Shown: piece by piece, positions 9,874 to 19,133 of the stretch
Layout of the letters: each line of letters begins with the position of its first letter
How positions within the stretch are numbered: position 1 is the stretch's first letter
NCBI RefSeq assembly: GCF_004798935.1
Contig: NZ_RAHT01000009.1
Coordinates: forward strand, 62,001-126,000
DNA: 64,000 nucleotides
Direction: 5' to 3'
DNA from: Ningiella ruwaisensis
GTDB lineage: Bacteria; Pseudomonadota; Gammaproteobacteria; Enterobacterales; Alteromonadaceae
Program-made: the position numbers and the translations under genes
Notes under the pieces: model-generated
Database searches by the model: none
Seen by the model: only the letters and a program-made list of their open reading frames with translations
What the model was told of the DNA's origin: nothing

Positions 9874-11289
9874 CTACTTCGACAATCCTCCTTCTGTAAG
9901 CGCGGCAGGGTTCAGATAATGTTCAAGCTCCTCTCTGGAAAGTGAGGTCTTTTCAATCGCAACATCAATTACGGCCCGCTTGTCTTTGTATGCTGCTTTA
10001 GCAATCTCCGCGGCCTTTTCATAACCGATAATGGGATTCAAGGCAGTAACTAGCACGGGATTTTTACTCAATGAAGTTTCAATATTTTCCTTATTTACTG
10101 AAAAATCCTGAATGGCCTTATCAGCCAGTGTATTCATGCTGTTCGTGAGTAAATCGAGGCTTTCGATCAGATTGCTTGCAATCATAGGTAGCATTACATT
10201 TAACTCAAAATTGCCCGATTGTCCTCCGATTGTGATAGCGGTGTCGTTGCCGATAACCTGAGCCGCAGCCATTGCAACTGCTTCAGGGATAACCGGGTTG
10301 ACCTTACCGGGCATAATTGACGAGCCAGGCTGCAAAGCAGGAAGGGAAATCTCAGCAATACCTGCAAGCGGTCCTGAGTTCATCCAGCGTAAGTCATTCG
10401 CAATTTTCATCAAGGTAACAGCAAGCGCCTTACACATGCCAGATAAAGTGACAACGACATCTTGTGAGGCTATCAAGGCAAAATGATTCTCAGCGGTTTT
10501 AAAGGGCACTGAACTGCGCTGCGCGAGAATCTGGCAAACTTTGGCGGCGAAATTTTTGTGAGTATTTACACCGGTTCCCACTGCGGTTCCACCGATCGCC
10601 AGTTGCTCAAGCTTGGGCATTAACGATTCAATAGCGTCTTTTTGCACCTGCAACTGCGAAGACCACGCGCTCATGCTTTGTGATAAACGAATAGGCATTG
10701 CATCCATCAGATGGGTGCGGCCGGTTTTACAGACATCATCCACGCTTTTTGCTTTTGTATTAATGCATGTAATTAATTTATTTATAGCGGGCAGTAATGA
10801 GGAATGAATTTGCAGGCAGGCGCTAATATGAATACAGCTTGGGATCACATCGTTACTGCTTTGACCAAAATTTACATGATCATTGGGATGAATTTGATTT
10901 TCTTGCTCGCCTTGCTCACTACTATTCTTCTTTAAATTCGCATTAGCTATGTGTGCAATAACTTCATTCGCATTCATGTTTGTGCTCGTGCCTGAGCCTG
11001 TTTGAAAAACATCCACCGGAAAATGTCTCATTATCTTGTCGTCGTTTTCGATTGCTTTACAAGCGTCTTGAATCGCAACGGCGATCTGATTTTCAATCAG
11101 GCCAAGTTCTGCATTCGCCTTTGCTGCCGTCAATTTAAGTAAAAGTAAACTTTTGATGAAGCGCACAGGCATAGGCTTTGCGCTAATAGGAAAATTATCA
11201 ATTGCGCGCTGGGTTTGCGCGCCATACATTGCATCAACGGGCACTTTTACAATGCCCAGACTATCTTTTTCCTCACGATAACTACTCAT
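9874..11289 (-). CDS. fumC: Class II fumarate hydratase
   Basis: Cofactor-free hydratase converting fumarate to malate, next to mdh in the same pathway. Family motifs are VFQTGSGTSTNMNANEVIAH, a GQSSNDVIPS variant of the active-site loop, TGRTHLMDAMPIRL, and the superfamily signature GSSIMPGKVNPVIPEA. The start at 11289 is chosen because GAGGAG lies nine bases upstream, giving 471 residues; the frame extends 15 codons further. The THLMDAMPIRLSQS stretch differs from the E. coli FumC form (THLQDATP) and recalls other fumarase subgroups. Aspartase is less likely from the overall pattern but not excluded by eye. Confidence 0.88.
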   Translation of the reverse strand: MSSYREEKDSLGIVKVPVDAMYGAQTQRAIDNFPISAKPMPVRFIKSLLLLKLTAAKANAELGLIENQIAVAIQDACKAIENDDKIMRHFPVDVFQTGSGTSTNMNANEVIAHIANANLKKNSSEQGEQENQIHPNDHVNFGQSSNDVIPSCIHISACLQIHSSLLPAINKLITCINTKAKSVDDVCKTGRTHLMDAMPIRLSQSMSAWSSQLQVQKDAIESLMPKLEQLAIGGTAVGTGVNTHKNFAAKVCQILAQRSSVPFKTAENHFALIASQDVVVTLSGMCKALAVTLMKIANDLRWMNSGPLAGIAEISLPALQPGSSIMPGKVNPVIPEAVAMAAAQVIGNDTAITIGGQSGNFELNVMLPMIASNLIESLDLLTNSMNTLADKAIQDFSVNKENIETSLSKNPVLVTALNPIIGYEKAAEIAKAAYKDKRAVIDVAIEKTSLSREELEHYLNPAALTEGGLSK

Positions 11290-11591
11290 TACACCCGACT
11301 CCTCTTGCTCATTGCGCTGCTTTGTTTTTAACATCTAAAGCTAATACTAGAACATATGCACAAAAGGTCCATTTGATTGCATTTAACAAAAATATAACAA
11401 TTGATAGATATAAGCGATTAGGTCAATCGATTTAATTCGCAATCACTTATTCAAAAGCTCTCCTATACTTAGTGCATCTGTAAGGGTGCTGAATTGAAAG
11501 TGCTGAATTGAAACTTTAGTTAAGTACTCGCAGAGCATGACACACAACTTTATTGAGCAATAGCTCTCAACTTCAATACGAGGTATTGGAT
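11290..11591. promoter_or_regulatory. Divergent promoter region of fumC and katG with a tandem repeat
   Basis: AT-rich gap with no convincing gene. It contains two adjacent direct copies of GTGCTGAATTGAAA (11486-11499 and 11500-11513) about 80 bp before the katG start, and a TATACT at 11464-11469 that could be a -10 element. I could not identify an OxyR or Fur site with confidence. Confidence 0.45.
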
Positions 11592-13862
11592 ATGTTTCAA
11601 ACAACAATCAAAAAAACAGTGGGAACGATTACTGCAGCGCTTTTATTAAGTTCTGCTAACGTTGCCTTCAGCCAGGAAATGAGCAAGCCCGCCGGCACAG
11701 CAGGCAAAGGCTCTTCAGTTTCTGTAAAGCCGAGTCAGGCAAAATCCAATCAATTTTGGTGGCCAGATCAGTTAGACCTTTCATCGCTTCGCGACCATGA
11801 CGCACGATCAAATCCTTATGGGCCGGACTTCGATTACAAAGAGGCCTTCAGTAAGCTTGACCTTGATGCCGTCAAGCAAGATATTGATGCGCTTTTAACC
11901 AATTCACAAGATTGGTGGCCAGCAGACTTTGGCAACTACGGTCCGTTTTTTATTCGTATGAGTTGGCATAGTGCCGGTACTTACCGTACTCTCGATGGTC
12001 GAGGCGGTGCAGGCGGCGGACAAATGCGTTTTGACCCTCTCAATAGCTGGCCAGATAACGGCAATCTAGACAAAGCTCGGCGATTACTTTGGCCGGTTAA
12101 GCAAAAATATGGCGAATCCTTGTCTTGGTCAGACTTAATGGTACTCGCCGGTAATGTTGCGCTGGAAAACATGGGCTTTGAAACCTATGGTTTTGCCGGT
12201 GGGCGCGCTGATGATTGGGAACCCGATTTAGTGTACTGGGGGCCTGAACTAGAAATGCTCGCCAGTGACCGCGAAGACAAAGATGGTCAATTACAGCGTC
12301 CGCTTGGCGCAACTCACATGGGCCTTATTTATGTAAATCCAGAAGGACCTCGTGGAAAACCGGATCCAGTGGGTTCGGCGAAAAATATTCGCGTGGCCTT
12401 TGGTCGAATGGCAATGAATGACGAAGAAACCGTTGCGCTCATTGCTGGTGGACACACCTTTGGTAAAATGCATGGTGCCCACAAACCTCAAGACTGTATG
12501 GGTGCAGAGCCCGGCGCAGCTGGCATAGAAGAGCAAGGTCTTGGTTGGAAAAACACCTGTGGCAAAGGCCATTCAGAAGATACCATTACAAGCGGCCTAG
12601 AAGGCGCGTGGACACAAGCCCCCACTCGATGGACAACCCTGTATTTAAGTAATTTGCTTAACAATGAATGGGAGCAAACCCGTTCTCCGGCAGGCGCAAT
12701 TCAATGGGTACCTAAAGATAAAGCAATGCACACCGCTGTTCCCGATGCCCATGTTGAAGGCAAGCGCAATCCGCCAGTTATGACCACGGCAGATTTGGCG
12801 CTTAAATTTGACCCTGAGTATCGTAAAATTGCCGAACGCTTTTTGGCGAATCCCGAAGAGTATCGATTAGCCTTTGCAAAAGCCTGGTACAAGCTTACGC
12901 ACAGAGATATGGGACCTCCAAGCAACTTCTTAGGAAACGAAGTACCTGACGAAGTGCTTATTTGGCAAGACCCGATTGATCAAGACAGCTATTCACAATT
13001 GAGTGATGCAGACGTTCAAAAATTAAAAGACGCCTTAGCTGATACCGACTTAAGCTCGCAAGAGATGGTTAAAGTGGCTTGGGCATCCGCTGCCAGCTAT
13101 CGGGCTTCTGATATGCGCGGCGGTGCCAACGGTGCAAGAATTGCCTTAGCCCCACAAAATACCTGGGCCGTGAATAATCCACAAGAACTGAATAAAGTGA
13201 TTGGCGTTTATAAGGAAATTCAGTCAAAAGCGAACAAGGGAATGATAAGTGGCAAGGTATCACTTGCTGATTTGATTGTGTTAGGGGGTGCGGTTGGCAT
13301 TGAACAAGCGGCAGAAGCTGCGGGCTATGACATTAACGTTCCTTTTATGCCAGGAAGAGGTGATGCGAATCAGGCGCAAACAGATGTGAACTCGTTTTCA
13401 CTTCTTGAGTTAAACGCTGATGCGTTCAGAAATTACTATGATGCTCAGGCAAGCTATCAGTCTCCCACCGAAATGCTTGTTGATAAAGCGGACCAGTTAA
13501 ATTTAAGCGTGCCAGAATTAACAGTTCTGATTGGCGGTATGCGAGCCATGGATGCTAACTTCAACGGTTTAAAACATGGCGTATTAACAACAACACCAGG
13601 GGCATTGAATAACGCATTTTTTGTGAATTTAATGGATATGTCTACGGTTTGGAAAAAAGCAGATGAAGAAGGCGTTTATGTTGGATTAGATCGGGCGAGC
13701 GGTCAGGAAAAATGGACAGCCACACCAGTAGATCTTATCTTTGGCTCCAATTCTGAATTGCGCGCCGTAGCTGAAGTATATGCTTATGACACGTCGAAGC
13801 AAAAATTTGTGGATGATTTTGTTAAGGCGTGGACGAAGGTGATGAATTTAGACCGGACGTAA
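11592..13862 (+). CDS. katG: Catalase-peroxidase with a signal peptide
   Basis: Bifunctional heme enzyme removing hydrogen peroxide. From the ATG at 11592 (ACGAGG upstream) the 756-residue protein begins with a signal peptide ([20 protein letters not shown]), so it should act in the periplasm, unlike the cytosolic E. coli KatG. The distal pocket Trp125-His126 ([10 protein letters not shown]), Tyr247 (IYVNPEGP) and Met273 (FGRMAMND) can form the Trp-Tyr-Met adduct needed for catalase activity. The proximal heme ligand is His288 (AGGHTFGK). The second, heme-free peroxidase-like half follows. It has its own terminator. Confidence 0.96.
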   Translation: MFQTTIKKTVGTITAALLLSSANVAFSQEMSKPAGTAGKGSSVSVKPSQAKSNQFWWPDQLDLSSLRDHDARSNPYGPDFDYKEAFSKLDLDAVKQDIDALLTNSQDWWPADFGNYGPFFIRMSWHSAGTYRTLDGRGGAGGGQMRFDPLNSWPDNGNLDKARRLLWPVKQKYGESLSWSDLMVLAGNVALENMGFETYGFAGGRADDWEPDLVYWGPELEMLASDREDKDGQLQRPLGATHMGLIYVNPEGPRGKPDPVGSAKNIRVAFGRMAMNDEETVALIAGGHTFGKMHGAHKPQDCMGAEPGAAGIEEQGLGWKNTCGKGHSEDTITSGLEGAWTQAPTRWTTLYLSNLLNNEWEQTRSPAGAIQWVPKDKAMHTAVPDAHVEGKRNPPVMTTADLALKFDPEYRKIAERFLANPEEYRLAFAKAWYKLTHRDMGPPSNFLGNEVPDEVLIWQDPIDQDSYSQLSDADVQKLKDALADTDLSSQEMVKVAWASAASYRASDMRGGANGARIALAPQNTWAVNNPQELNKVIGVYKEIQSKANKGMISGKVSLADLIVLGGAVGIEQAAEAAGYDINVPFMPGRGDANQAQTDVNSFSLLELNADAFRNYYDAQASYQSPTEMLVDKADQLNLSVPELTVLIGGMRAMDANFNGLKHGVLTTTPGALNNAFFVNLMDMSTVWKKADEEGVYVGLDRASGQEKWTATPVDLIFGSNSELRAVAEVYAYDTSKQKFVDDFVKAWTKVMNLDRT

Positions 13863-13886
13863 AACTATCTATGTAAAGCCTGCAGC

Positions 13887-13917
13887 AGCGGACACTAGGT
13901 CCGCTGACTGCTCTTTT
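13887..13917 (+). terminator. Terminator after katG
   Basis: AGCGGAC and GTCCGCT form a stem with a five-base loop, then GACTGCTCTTTTT. It overlaps the 3' end of the convergent antitoxin gene. Confidence 0.75.
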
Positions 13918-14152
13918 TAGCCTTTTCTTGATGAGAAACATATTCATCCAACAGCTGTCGGATCAATTTCTGGTACTGCATTTCGTTATTAGTCGCCTCT
14001 CTTTTAAAATATTCAACACTTCTTTTACTCAGAGATATCGTAATTTTGGTGTTTTCATTTCGCTCTTTTAACTCTTTAGGTGATGGTAAAAAGTCAGTCA
14101 AAAACTTAACATCACCAATATCTTCATCGCTGTAAATTATTTCTTTGGTCAT
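13895..14152 (-). CDS. brnA: BrnA-like antitoxin (CopG/ribbon-helix-helix)
   Basis: Second gene of a type II toxin-antitoxin pair. The 85-residue protein has an acidic N-terminal half likely to wrap the toxin and a C-terminal ribbon-helix-helix (KITISLSKRSVEYFKREATNNEMQYQKLIRQLLDEYV) that should bind DNA as a dimer. GGAGGAAAGGAAAG precedes the chosen ATG at 14152; this start overlaps the toxin 3' end by 29 bases, so translation is coupled. The toxin-first order is typical of brnTA. Confidence 0.82.
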   Translation of the reverse strand: MTKEIIYSDEDIGDVKFLTDFLPSPKELKERNENTKITISLSKRSVEYFKREATNNEMQYQKLIRQLLDEYVSHQEKAKKSSQRT

Positions 14153-14423
14153 AAAGTTTCTTTCCTTTCCTCCAGTAGCCTGCACCGAAGATTCTTATCT
14201 TTTTGTTGCGATATGTGAAGCTCACAGTCAGAACACCATTATTGTTACGATCTTTACCGAAGCAAAAGTATCGTTTCTCTAATTCCGTGCTGTTTTTTTG
14301 GGCCAAAGCGATAACTCGAAAATCGTCATAAAAAGCATGAACTGCTTCTTGAAACGTTACTCCATGCTTTTGGAGATTTTCGTCATTTTTTGCTTTATGC
14401 CACTCAAAATCCGTTTTATTCAT
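14124..14423 (-). CDS. brnT: BrnT family toxin (DUF497), predicted RNase
   Basis: The 99 residues carry the BrnT pattern: FEWHKAKNDENLQKHGVTFQEAVHAFYDD at the N-terminus, a central strand pair, VSFTYRNKKIRIFGAGYWRKGKKLYD at the C-terminus. BrnT of Brucella is a RelE-fold ribonuclease that halts translation. It is followed in overlap by the RHH antitoxin. It marks the left edge of the accessory island. Confidence 0.86.
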   Translation of the reverse strand: MNKTDFEWHKAKNDENLQKHGVTFQEAVHAFYDDFRVIALAQKNSTELEKRYFCFGKDRNNNGVLTVSFTYRNKKIRIFGAGYWRKGKKLYDQRNNLQR

Positions 14424-14442
14424 GATGAAAATATAATTGGAA

Positions 14443-14460
14443 TATGGCTAAATAGCCATA
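14443..14460. promoter_or_regulatory. Palindromic operator candidate of brnTA
   Basis: TATGGCTA and TAGCCATA face each other across two bases, a perfect 18-bp inverted repeat 20 bp upstream of brnT. On the minus strand a TTGAAA lies just upstream of it, so it would overlap the promoter. Autoregulation by the antitoxin-toxin complex is the usual mode for this family. Confidence 0.6.
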
Positions 14461-14674
14461 CTGATTTCAATAAGAAGACTCACAGAAAGCTTAGCTCCAC
14501 CATCTAATATGTTGGTGGCGGTAAAAATTTTCGATGCAGTGTAAAAATTATGTTGCCAAAATGTAACGCCCCTGCTAGCTTGAAGATCTTACAATTCAAG
14601 GATGTCGATATGGAACATCGAATATTGTCCAATCTTTCGCAAGTTACACCAAACACGAGTATTTACCCTTTGGT

Positions 14675-16693
14675 GTGATTGAAAAAGTCATCAAGGCCTA
14701 CGATACGCCGCTTGAGCAAGTTTATAAAGAATATGAGTACGACTACTGGCGCAATATTACGGCGGTGACAGACGCTAACAACAATCGCACTGAATACACC
14801 TATGACGATGAAAATAGACTCGAAAAGTGGATATTCCCACACAAAACCAATCCTGGCGCGGTAAATACCGGCGATTATGAGCAGTATTTTTACGATAACA
14901 ACGGCAACCAAACCCGCTTGCGCAAGCGCGACGGCCGCTCAATTTACTATGAGTATGATGCCCTCAATCAAATGACGCTTAAAAATGTGCCCGGCACAAG
15001 TGCAGATGTGTATTACCAGTACGACAACCGCGGACTTGAGACGCGCGCCCGTTTTGGCTCAATCAGTGGCAGTGGGATTACGACCACCTTTGACGGTTTT
15101 GGGCGCATGACACAATCCAGCTCAAACGCCACTGGCGTAACGCGTACGCTTAAATACAGTTATGATGATAACAGCAACCGCACACGTATTACTCATCCTG
15201 ATAATCAGTATTTTAGCTATGAGTATGATTTTAAAGACCGTTTAAGACAAGTTCATAATGGGGCGAGCACTGATTTGCTCATTCAAAGCTTTGATTCGCA
15301 GAGCCGTTTGAGCGCCATGCAGCGAAATATAGGCGCTACCAGCTTAGCCTACGATGGAGCCTCACGCTTAAGCAGTATCAACCATAACTTAAGTGGCAGT
15401 GCCAATGACCTGACCACCAGTTTCGTTTACAACCCCACCAGTCAAATCAAGGCATCAACGCTGAGTAACACGGCCTATCATTACACTAGGGGCGGGAATC
15501 GCGTAGGCGACTATGCAGTGAATGGTTTAAATCAATACACAAGTGCAGGCGGGCTCACCATCACCCACGATAGCAATGGCAACATGACCGGTGACGGTGA
15601 AAACACCTACACCTACGACATTGAAAACCGCTTAACCCAAGTACAAGGCAGCAAAAACGCCAATCTCTACTACGACCCGAAAGGGCGCTTAATTCGCATC
15701 AACAGCGGCGGTGCCAATACGTACTTTATGTATGATGGGGATGCGCTCATTGCTGAGTACAATCATTCACAAGCCATGACCAAGCGCTACATCCATGGCA
15801 GTGGCGTTGACCAGCCGCTCGTTTATTTTGACGGCAGTAGCACCAGTACCAGCAGTGCCAAATACTTACATGCGAATCATCAGGGCAGCATTATTGCGCT
15901 GAGTGATTACAATGGCAACAAACTGGCGATAAACACCTATGATGCCTTTGGAATTGCACAAAACGGCATAAGTGGCCGATTTGCCTATACCGGACAGCTC
16001 TGGCTACAGGAAATTGGGCTATACTACTACAAAGCACGGATTTATCACGCAAAGCTGGGGCGATTTTTACAGACTGACCCCATCGGGTATGAAGATCAAA
16101 TGAATCTGTATGCTTATGTGGGGAACGATCCGCTTAACATGAATGATCCTACCGGAATGTATGGTCGTGGAAGTGGGTGGAGTGATAAAGACTGGGAGAA
16201 ATTTGATAAGGCACAAAAGCAAGCTGCAAGCGATATGTCGTCAGCAGCGTCTTCAATGCGTGAAGAAGCTGCCGGCCTAAAAGATGGGGCAACGAGTGCA
16301 GATGGTTATTCAACATCAGAATTAAACTCAATGGCAGATAATCTGGATGCTGGCGCAGCAGCATTAAATGATGATGGCTCCGATGGACATTGGGCAAACG
16401 CAGGTAATACTAAGGATACGGGAGGCTACTTTGCTCGAATGGATAAGGTGGGAGGTAAAATATTAACGATGGATGTTACAAACAATCAGTTCGGTGGTGA
16501 ACGGATGCCATTCGCAGTAGGACATGAGTCTCTGCATAGCGCCGGTTTAGATGACCAGACAGACATAACCGGTAAGTTCAAAGCTTACAGGTATGGAACA
16601 AATTCTATGAATAGAACAGCATTCTACGGCCTTCCGCACAGTAAAAAAATAATGAACCCTGATCATCACATGTGTATGGTATACAAATGTTAA
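14675..16693 (+). CDS. RHS/YD-repeat protein, N-terminally truncated, with metzincin-like C-terminal toxin (tip A)
   Basis: The frame is open from 14579 without a good start; the GTG at 14675 is the first candidate. Many YD repeats ([26 protein letters not shown]) lead to the core end [23 protein letters not shown]. Then comes a helical linker rich in Ala/Ser/Asp and a tip with His617-Glu-Ser-Leu-His621-Ser-Ala-Gly-Leu-Asp-Asp627, which fits HExxHxxGxxD, the metzincin zinc site with Asp as third ligand. No signal peptide, PAAR or other delivery domain is present, so this is a 5' truncated gene or a tip cassette. The downstream partner overlaps by 7 bases. Zinc protease activity is inferred only from the motif. 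Confidence 0.8.
   Translation: MIEKVIKAYDTPLEQVYKEYEYDYWRNITAVTDANNNRTEYTYDDENRLEKWIFPHKTNPGAVNTGDYEQYFYDNNGNQTRLRKRDGRSIYYEYDALNQMTLKNVPGTSADVYYQYDNRGLETRARFGSISGSGITTTFDGFGRMTQSSSNATGVTRTLKYSYDDNSNRTRITHPDNQYFSYEYDFKDRLRQVHNGASTDLLIQSFDSQSRLSAMQRNIGATSLAYDGASRLSSINHNLSGSANDLTTSFVYNPTSQIKASTLSNTAYHYTRGGNRVGDYAVNGLNQYTSAGGLTITHDSNGNMTGDGENTYTYDIENRLTQVQGSKNANLYYDPKGRLIRINSGGANTYFMYDGDALIAEYNHSQAMTKRYIHGSGVDQPLVYFDGSSTSTSSAKYLHANHQGSIIALSDYNGNKLAINTYDAFGIAQNGISGRFAYTGQLWLQEIGLYYYKARIYHAKLGRFLQTDPIGYEDQMNLYAYVGNDPLNMNDPTGMYGRGSGWSDKDWEKFDKAQKQAASDMSSAASSMREEAAGLKDGATSADGYSTSELNSMADNLDAGAAALNDDGSDGHWANAGNTKDTGGYFARMDKVGGKILTMDVTNNQFGGERMPFAVGHESLHSAGLDDQTDITGKFKAYRYGTNSMNRTAFYGLPHSKKIMNPDHHMCMVYKC
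15443..16176 (+). repeat. RHS core repeat, copy A
   Basis: Encodes the final YD repeats and the DPTGM junction. By eye it is nearly base-for-base the same as 19187-19913 and 20846-21611. Differences are mostly silent or single substitutions. Confidence 0.9.
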
Positions 16694-17121
16694 AATTTGC
16701 GTTTTATTTAATACTTTTTTTAGGTAATCTTTATCAAGTAAAAGCATCCTCTTGCATTTACGATGAAAAAACTACCGATTATTATTTGTCACGTCACATT
16801 AATAGTCTTGAAATTACAGTATCTCAAGGCGAAATTCACAACGCAATATACATTTATTTTCAGCAAGAACTCGATGGTTATGAACTTACTGGAGCAAGTT
16901 TTGAAATTGAAAGCAGAAAATCACCTAATGCAATTTTGGTTTCTGTACCCTTAGAGATAAGAAATAATAAATCTGGCAAAGTTCTGTCATTCCTTGTCGA
17001 CAAAGAAAATTATAAAAATTCAAGAGTTTCGATTTTTTACAAAAGATGTGGTCTGGTTTTAGTTGTACCGTTAGCAAATCTCGATACAGAACCTCTATCT
17101 CGCAGAGTTACATTTAAGTAA
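16687..17121 (+). CDS. Exported small protein, probable immunity to tip A
   Basis: The ATG at 16687 lies inside the last codons of the toxin (7-base overlap). The 144-residue product starts with a signal peptide ([21 protein letters not shown]) and the mature part has Cys near its N-terminus (SSCIYDEK) and Cys near its C-terminus ([12 protein letters not shown]), with beta-rich sequence between. The other two partners of metzincin tips share this plan, so I read them as one family of periplasmic immunity proteins held by a disulfide. The DNA is AT-rich compared with the toxin core. The function is inferred from position and pattern. Confidence 0.65.
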   Translation: MLKFAFYLILFLGNLYQVKASSCIYDEKTTDYYLSRHINSLEITVSQGEIHNAIYIYFQQELDGYELTGASFEIESRKSPNAILVSVPLEIRNNKSGKVLSFLVDKENYKNSRVSIFYKRCGLVLVVPLANLDTEPLSRRVTFK

Positions 17122-17251
17122 AAAGTCCAGCGAGTCTGTTAGAAAAGATGATTACGATAACAATGTTTTTGCGGTAAAGGCACGTGCTAAACATTTTGAA
17201 TGTAGATGCCGGGTCTTCAATAATTTAGAAAATACATTGCACGTTGCTTAC

Positions 17252-17312
17252 TCGGGGCGACCAGCAAACCGAGCCGATTGGATACGAAGACCAGATGAAT
17301 CTGTATGCTTAG
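17252..17312 (+). pseudogene. Decayed relic of the RHS core end with an in-frame stop
   Basis: Short stretch matching the last core codons ([14 protein letters not shown]). The left part is degraded and out of frame, and the Tyr codon of the AYVGN motif is TAG (17310-17312). It leaves the downstream tip without any RHS core. Confidence 0.7.
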
Positions 17313-17879
17313 GTGGGGAACGACCCGATAAATATGAATGATCCTACCGGAATGTATGGTCGTGGAAGTGGGTGGAGTGATAAAGACTGGGAGAAATTTG
17401 ATAAGGCACAAAAGCAAGCTGCAAGCGATATGTCGTCAGCAGCGTCTTCAATGCGTGAAGACGCTGCTGGCCTAAAAGATGGGGCAACGAGTGCAGATGG
17501 TTATTCTGCATCAGAGCTAAACTCAATGGCAGATAAGCTGGATGCTGGTGCAGCCGCATTGAATGATGATGGTTCTGATGGTTATACCGCACATGCTGTA
17601 ACTAATTTTGATAATCCATTAAAATACGGTGAAGCCACTGGTTCTAAAACCATTACGATAGCAACGGAACATCCAGATTTTACCAATTCAGATACTTCGA
17701 GGCTTCGCTGGAATGCAGGTCATGAATCACTTCATAATGCAGGTATGTCTCATCCAAAATGGAGAGGATTCGTCCCCTACAGATATGGCATATTTGGACA
17801 AAGAAAAAGCTTTGAAGATTTACCCCAAGACAGAAGGTCGTCCAATCCAGACCATTTACTCAAAAGGGTATATCCATGA
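17313..17879 (+). CDS. Orphan RHS C-terminal tip, metzincin-like (tip 2)
   Basis: The frame opens with a GTG that is the Val codon of the core motif YVGNDP, directly after the in-frame TAG. The 188 residues hold DPTGM, the same helical linker as tip A (almost identical for some 75 residues), then a divergent domain with His137-Glu-Ser-Leu-His141-Asn-Ala-Gly-Met-Ser-His147, an exact HExxHxxGxxH signature. Further shared points with the other tips are a YRYG motif and a closing NPDH. No ribosome binding site is obvious, so it may be silent until recombined onto a core. It overlaps the next gene by 4 bases (ATGA). Confidence 0.72.
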   Translation: MGNDPINMNDPTGMYGRGSGWSDKDWEKFDKAQKQAASDMSSAASSMREDAAGLKDGATSADGYSASELNSMADKLDAGAAALNDDGSDGYTAHAVTNFDNPLKYGEATGSKTITIATEHPDFTNSDTSRLRWNAGHESLHNAGMSHPKWRGFVPYRYGIFGQRKSFEDLPQDRRSSNPDHLLKRVYP

Positions 17880-18268
17880 GAAGTCTTTCTTTGTTTTTCC
17901 TTTTACTACTTGCTATTAATGAATGTCATTCAGCTGGGTGTTCATACACCGAGGAAATGATGAGTCAGAATAGTAAGAAATATGAACACTTTTTAAAAAC
18001 AAATATTAAACAGATTAATAATGGTTTCAGTATTAATATAAGTGCTCCTTCTCTTTTAAACGATAGTGAGCTTCAACAAGCTTACATTGTAAAATTCGAC
18101 GACAGTAATAAGAAAGAAATATTTGTATTCCCTATATCTATGTATGAAGAGAACATGTATCTAAGTGGTTGGTTTAACATTGATGCAAGTTTGTTTGACA
18201 ATATTTTTTTGTATGTTGACTATGGCAAGGGGTGTGGATTTTCTGTAAGAAAAATGATCGAGAAGTAG
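17876..18268 (+). CDS. Exported small protein, probable immunity to tip 2
   Basis: 130 residues with a signal peptide (LSLFFLLLLAINECHSA), mature start GCSYTEEMM and a C-terminal GKGCGFSVRK. It resembles the partner of tip B (20429-20812) along its length: an N-terminal Cys, a central hydrophobic IVKFDDSNKKEIFVFPISMYEE strand pair, WFNIDASLFDN, then the second Cys before Gly-Phe. Start overlaps the toxin stop by 4 bases. It has no recognised domain. Confidence 0.65.
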   Translation: MRSLSLFFLLLLAINECHSAGCSYTEEMMSQNSKKYEHFLKTNIKQINNGFSINISAPSLLNDSELQQAYIVKFDDSNKKEIFVFPISMYEENMYLSGWFNIDASLFDNIFLYVDYGKGCGFSVRKMIEK

Positions 18269-18516
18269 TATTTTATCCCTGAGCAATAAATCAGCAGTAA
18301 CAATATTGTTCGAACGTGAGCGTCCAGCGACCACCATCTAGCCAAGTTACACATTTTACGGTAGTAGTTGCTAGATGTCCGTTTACATTCGCTGAACTGG
18401 TGTAGTGCGTGCATCAATTAATCGAACCGTACCAGTCCACTTGCTTTCGATACTCAGATTATGCTGTAAAGTGTGGCTGTGGCGTTTGCGCCATAAAAAT
18501 AAAGGAGGTGCAATTA

Positions 18517-18969
18517 ATGGACTTAAAATTCATCATCTTTTTTCCTTTTGTGTTACTAATTATCTTTTCTTGCTCTGAAATTAATTACTCAGAAAACCGT
18601 CCTCCCAATGTGCCTGAATCCGCTGTAGCGATTGGTGGGTTAGATGGTTGGAATTGGATAAATTGCGAAATTACTGGTTCAGCGCAAACACAATGCGATA
18701 TTTATTTGCAAGATGGCACATTCGATCGAACATCTTTCTTACAAGTTTGTTTAAATCTTAGCTACGGCGAAAAACATAGCAAAATCAATCAGAATATTGC
18801 TAAGACCATCTTTTTATCAAATGTTTTGCTGTTCGAATATAAACCATCGCAATTTAGGAATTCGAAAAGCGGAGAAAAAGCTTTGAAATATTATAACTTG
18901 CTTGGTGTCGATGAAAATTGTGATCCAGCTAGTAATCAAACCGAATTAGAATATAAAGTTTCTTTTTAG
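18517..18969 (+). CDS. Small lipoprotein, possible orphan immunity protein
   Basis: AAAGGAGGTG lies seven bases before this ATG, a strong ribosome binding site that decides the start. The 150-residue protein has a lipoprotein signal with lipobox IIFS-Cys19 and then a polar mature part with three further Cys pairs (NCEITGS, QCDIY, VCLNLSYG, ENCDP). I do not recognise a family. Its place among tips and immunity genes suggests an immunity gene that lost its toxin, but this is a guess. Confidence 0.6.
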   Translation: MDLKFIIFFPFVLLIIFSCSEINYSENRPPNVPESAVAIGGLDGWNWINCEITGSAQTQCDIYLQDGTFDRTSFLQVCLNLSYGEKHSKINQNIAKTIFLSNVLLFEYKPSQFRNSKSGEKALKYYNLLGVDENCDPASNQTELEYKVSF

Positions 18970-19133
18970 GTTTTTTTATCTACTATCTGTCAGAGATTTT
19001 TGTCATCGGTAATTTCAATTAAGCATTAACCACGAGGCAAAAATGTAGTAAAAAATAACGGTTTTGAGTTACTAATATTTCCGTAATTTTTTAAGTTGGC
19101 TTGTATTAGATTCACGAATCTGGCTTATTTTCA
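18970..19133. other. AT-rich spacer before RHS copy B
   Basis: No gene or clear terminator seen. Homology with the other RHS copies starts only at about 19187, so this spacer marks an old junction. Confidence 0.4.

Noticed and set aside
16149-16397. Minus-strand frames opposite the tip linker, present in two copies (also 17344-17592)
   Set aside because: They are alike only because the linker DNA is duplicated; the His/Leu-rich products are shadows of the coding strand.
18335-18377. Inverted repeat CATCTAGC...GCTAGATG as a recombination or attC-like site
   Set aside because: No integron core sequences (RYYYAAC/GTTRRRY) flank it and the spacing is not conserved at the other cassette joins.
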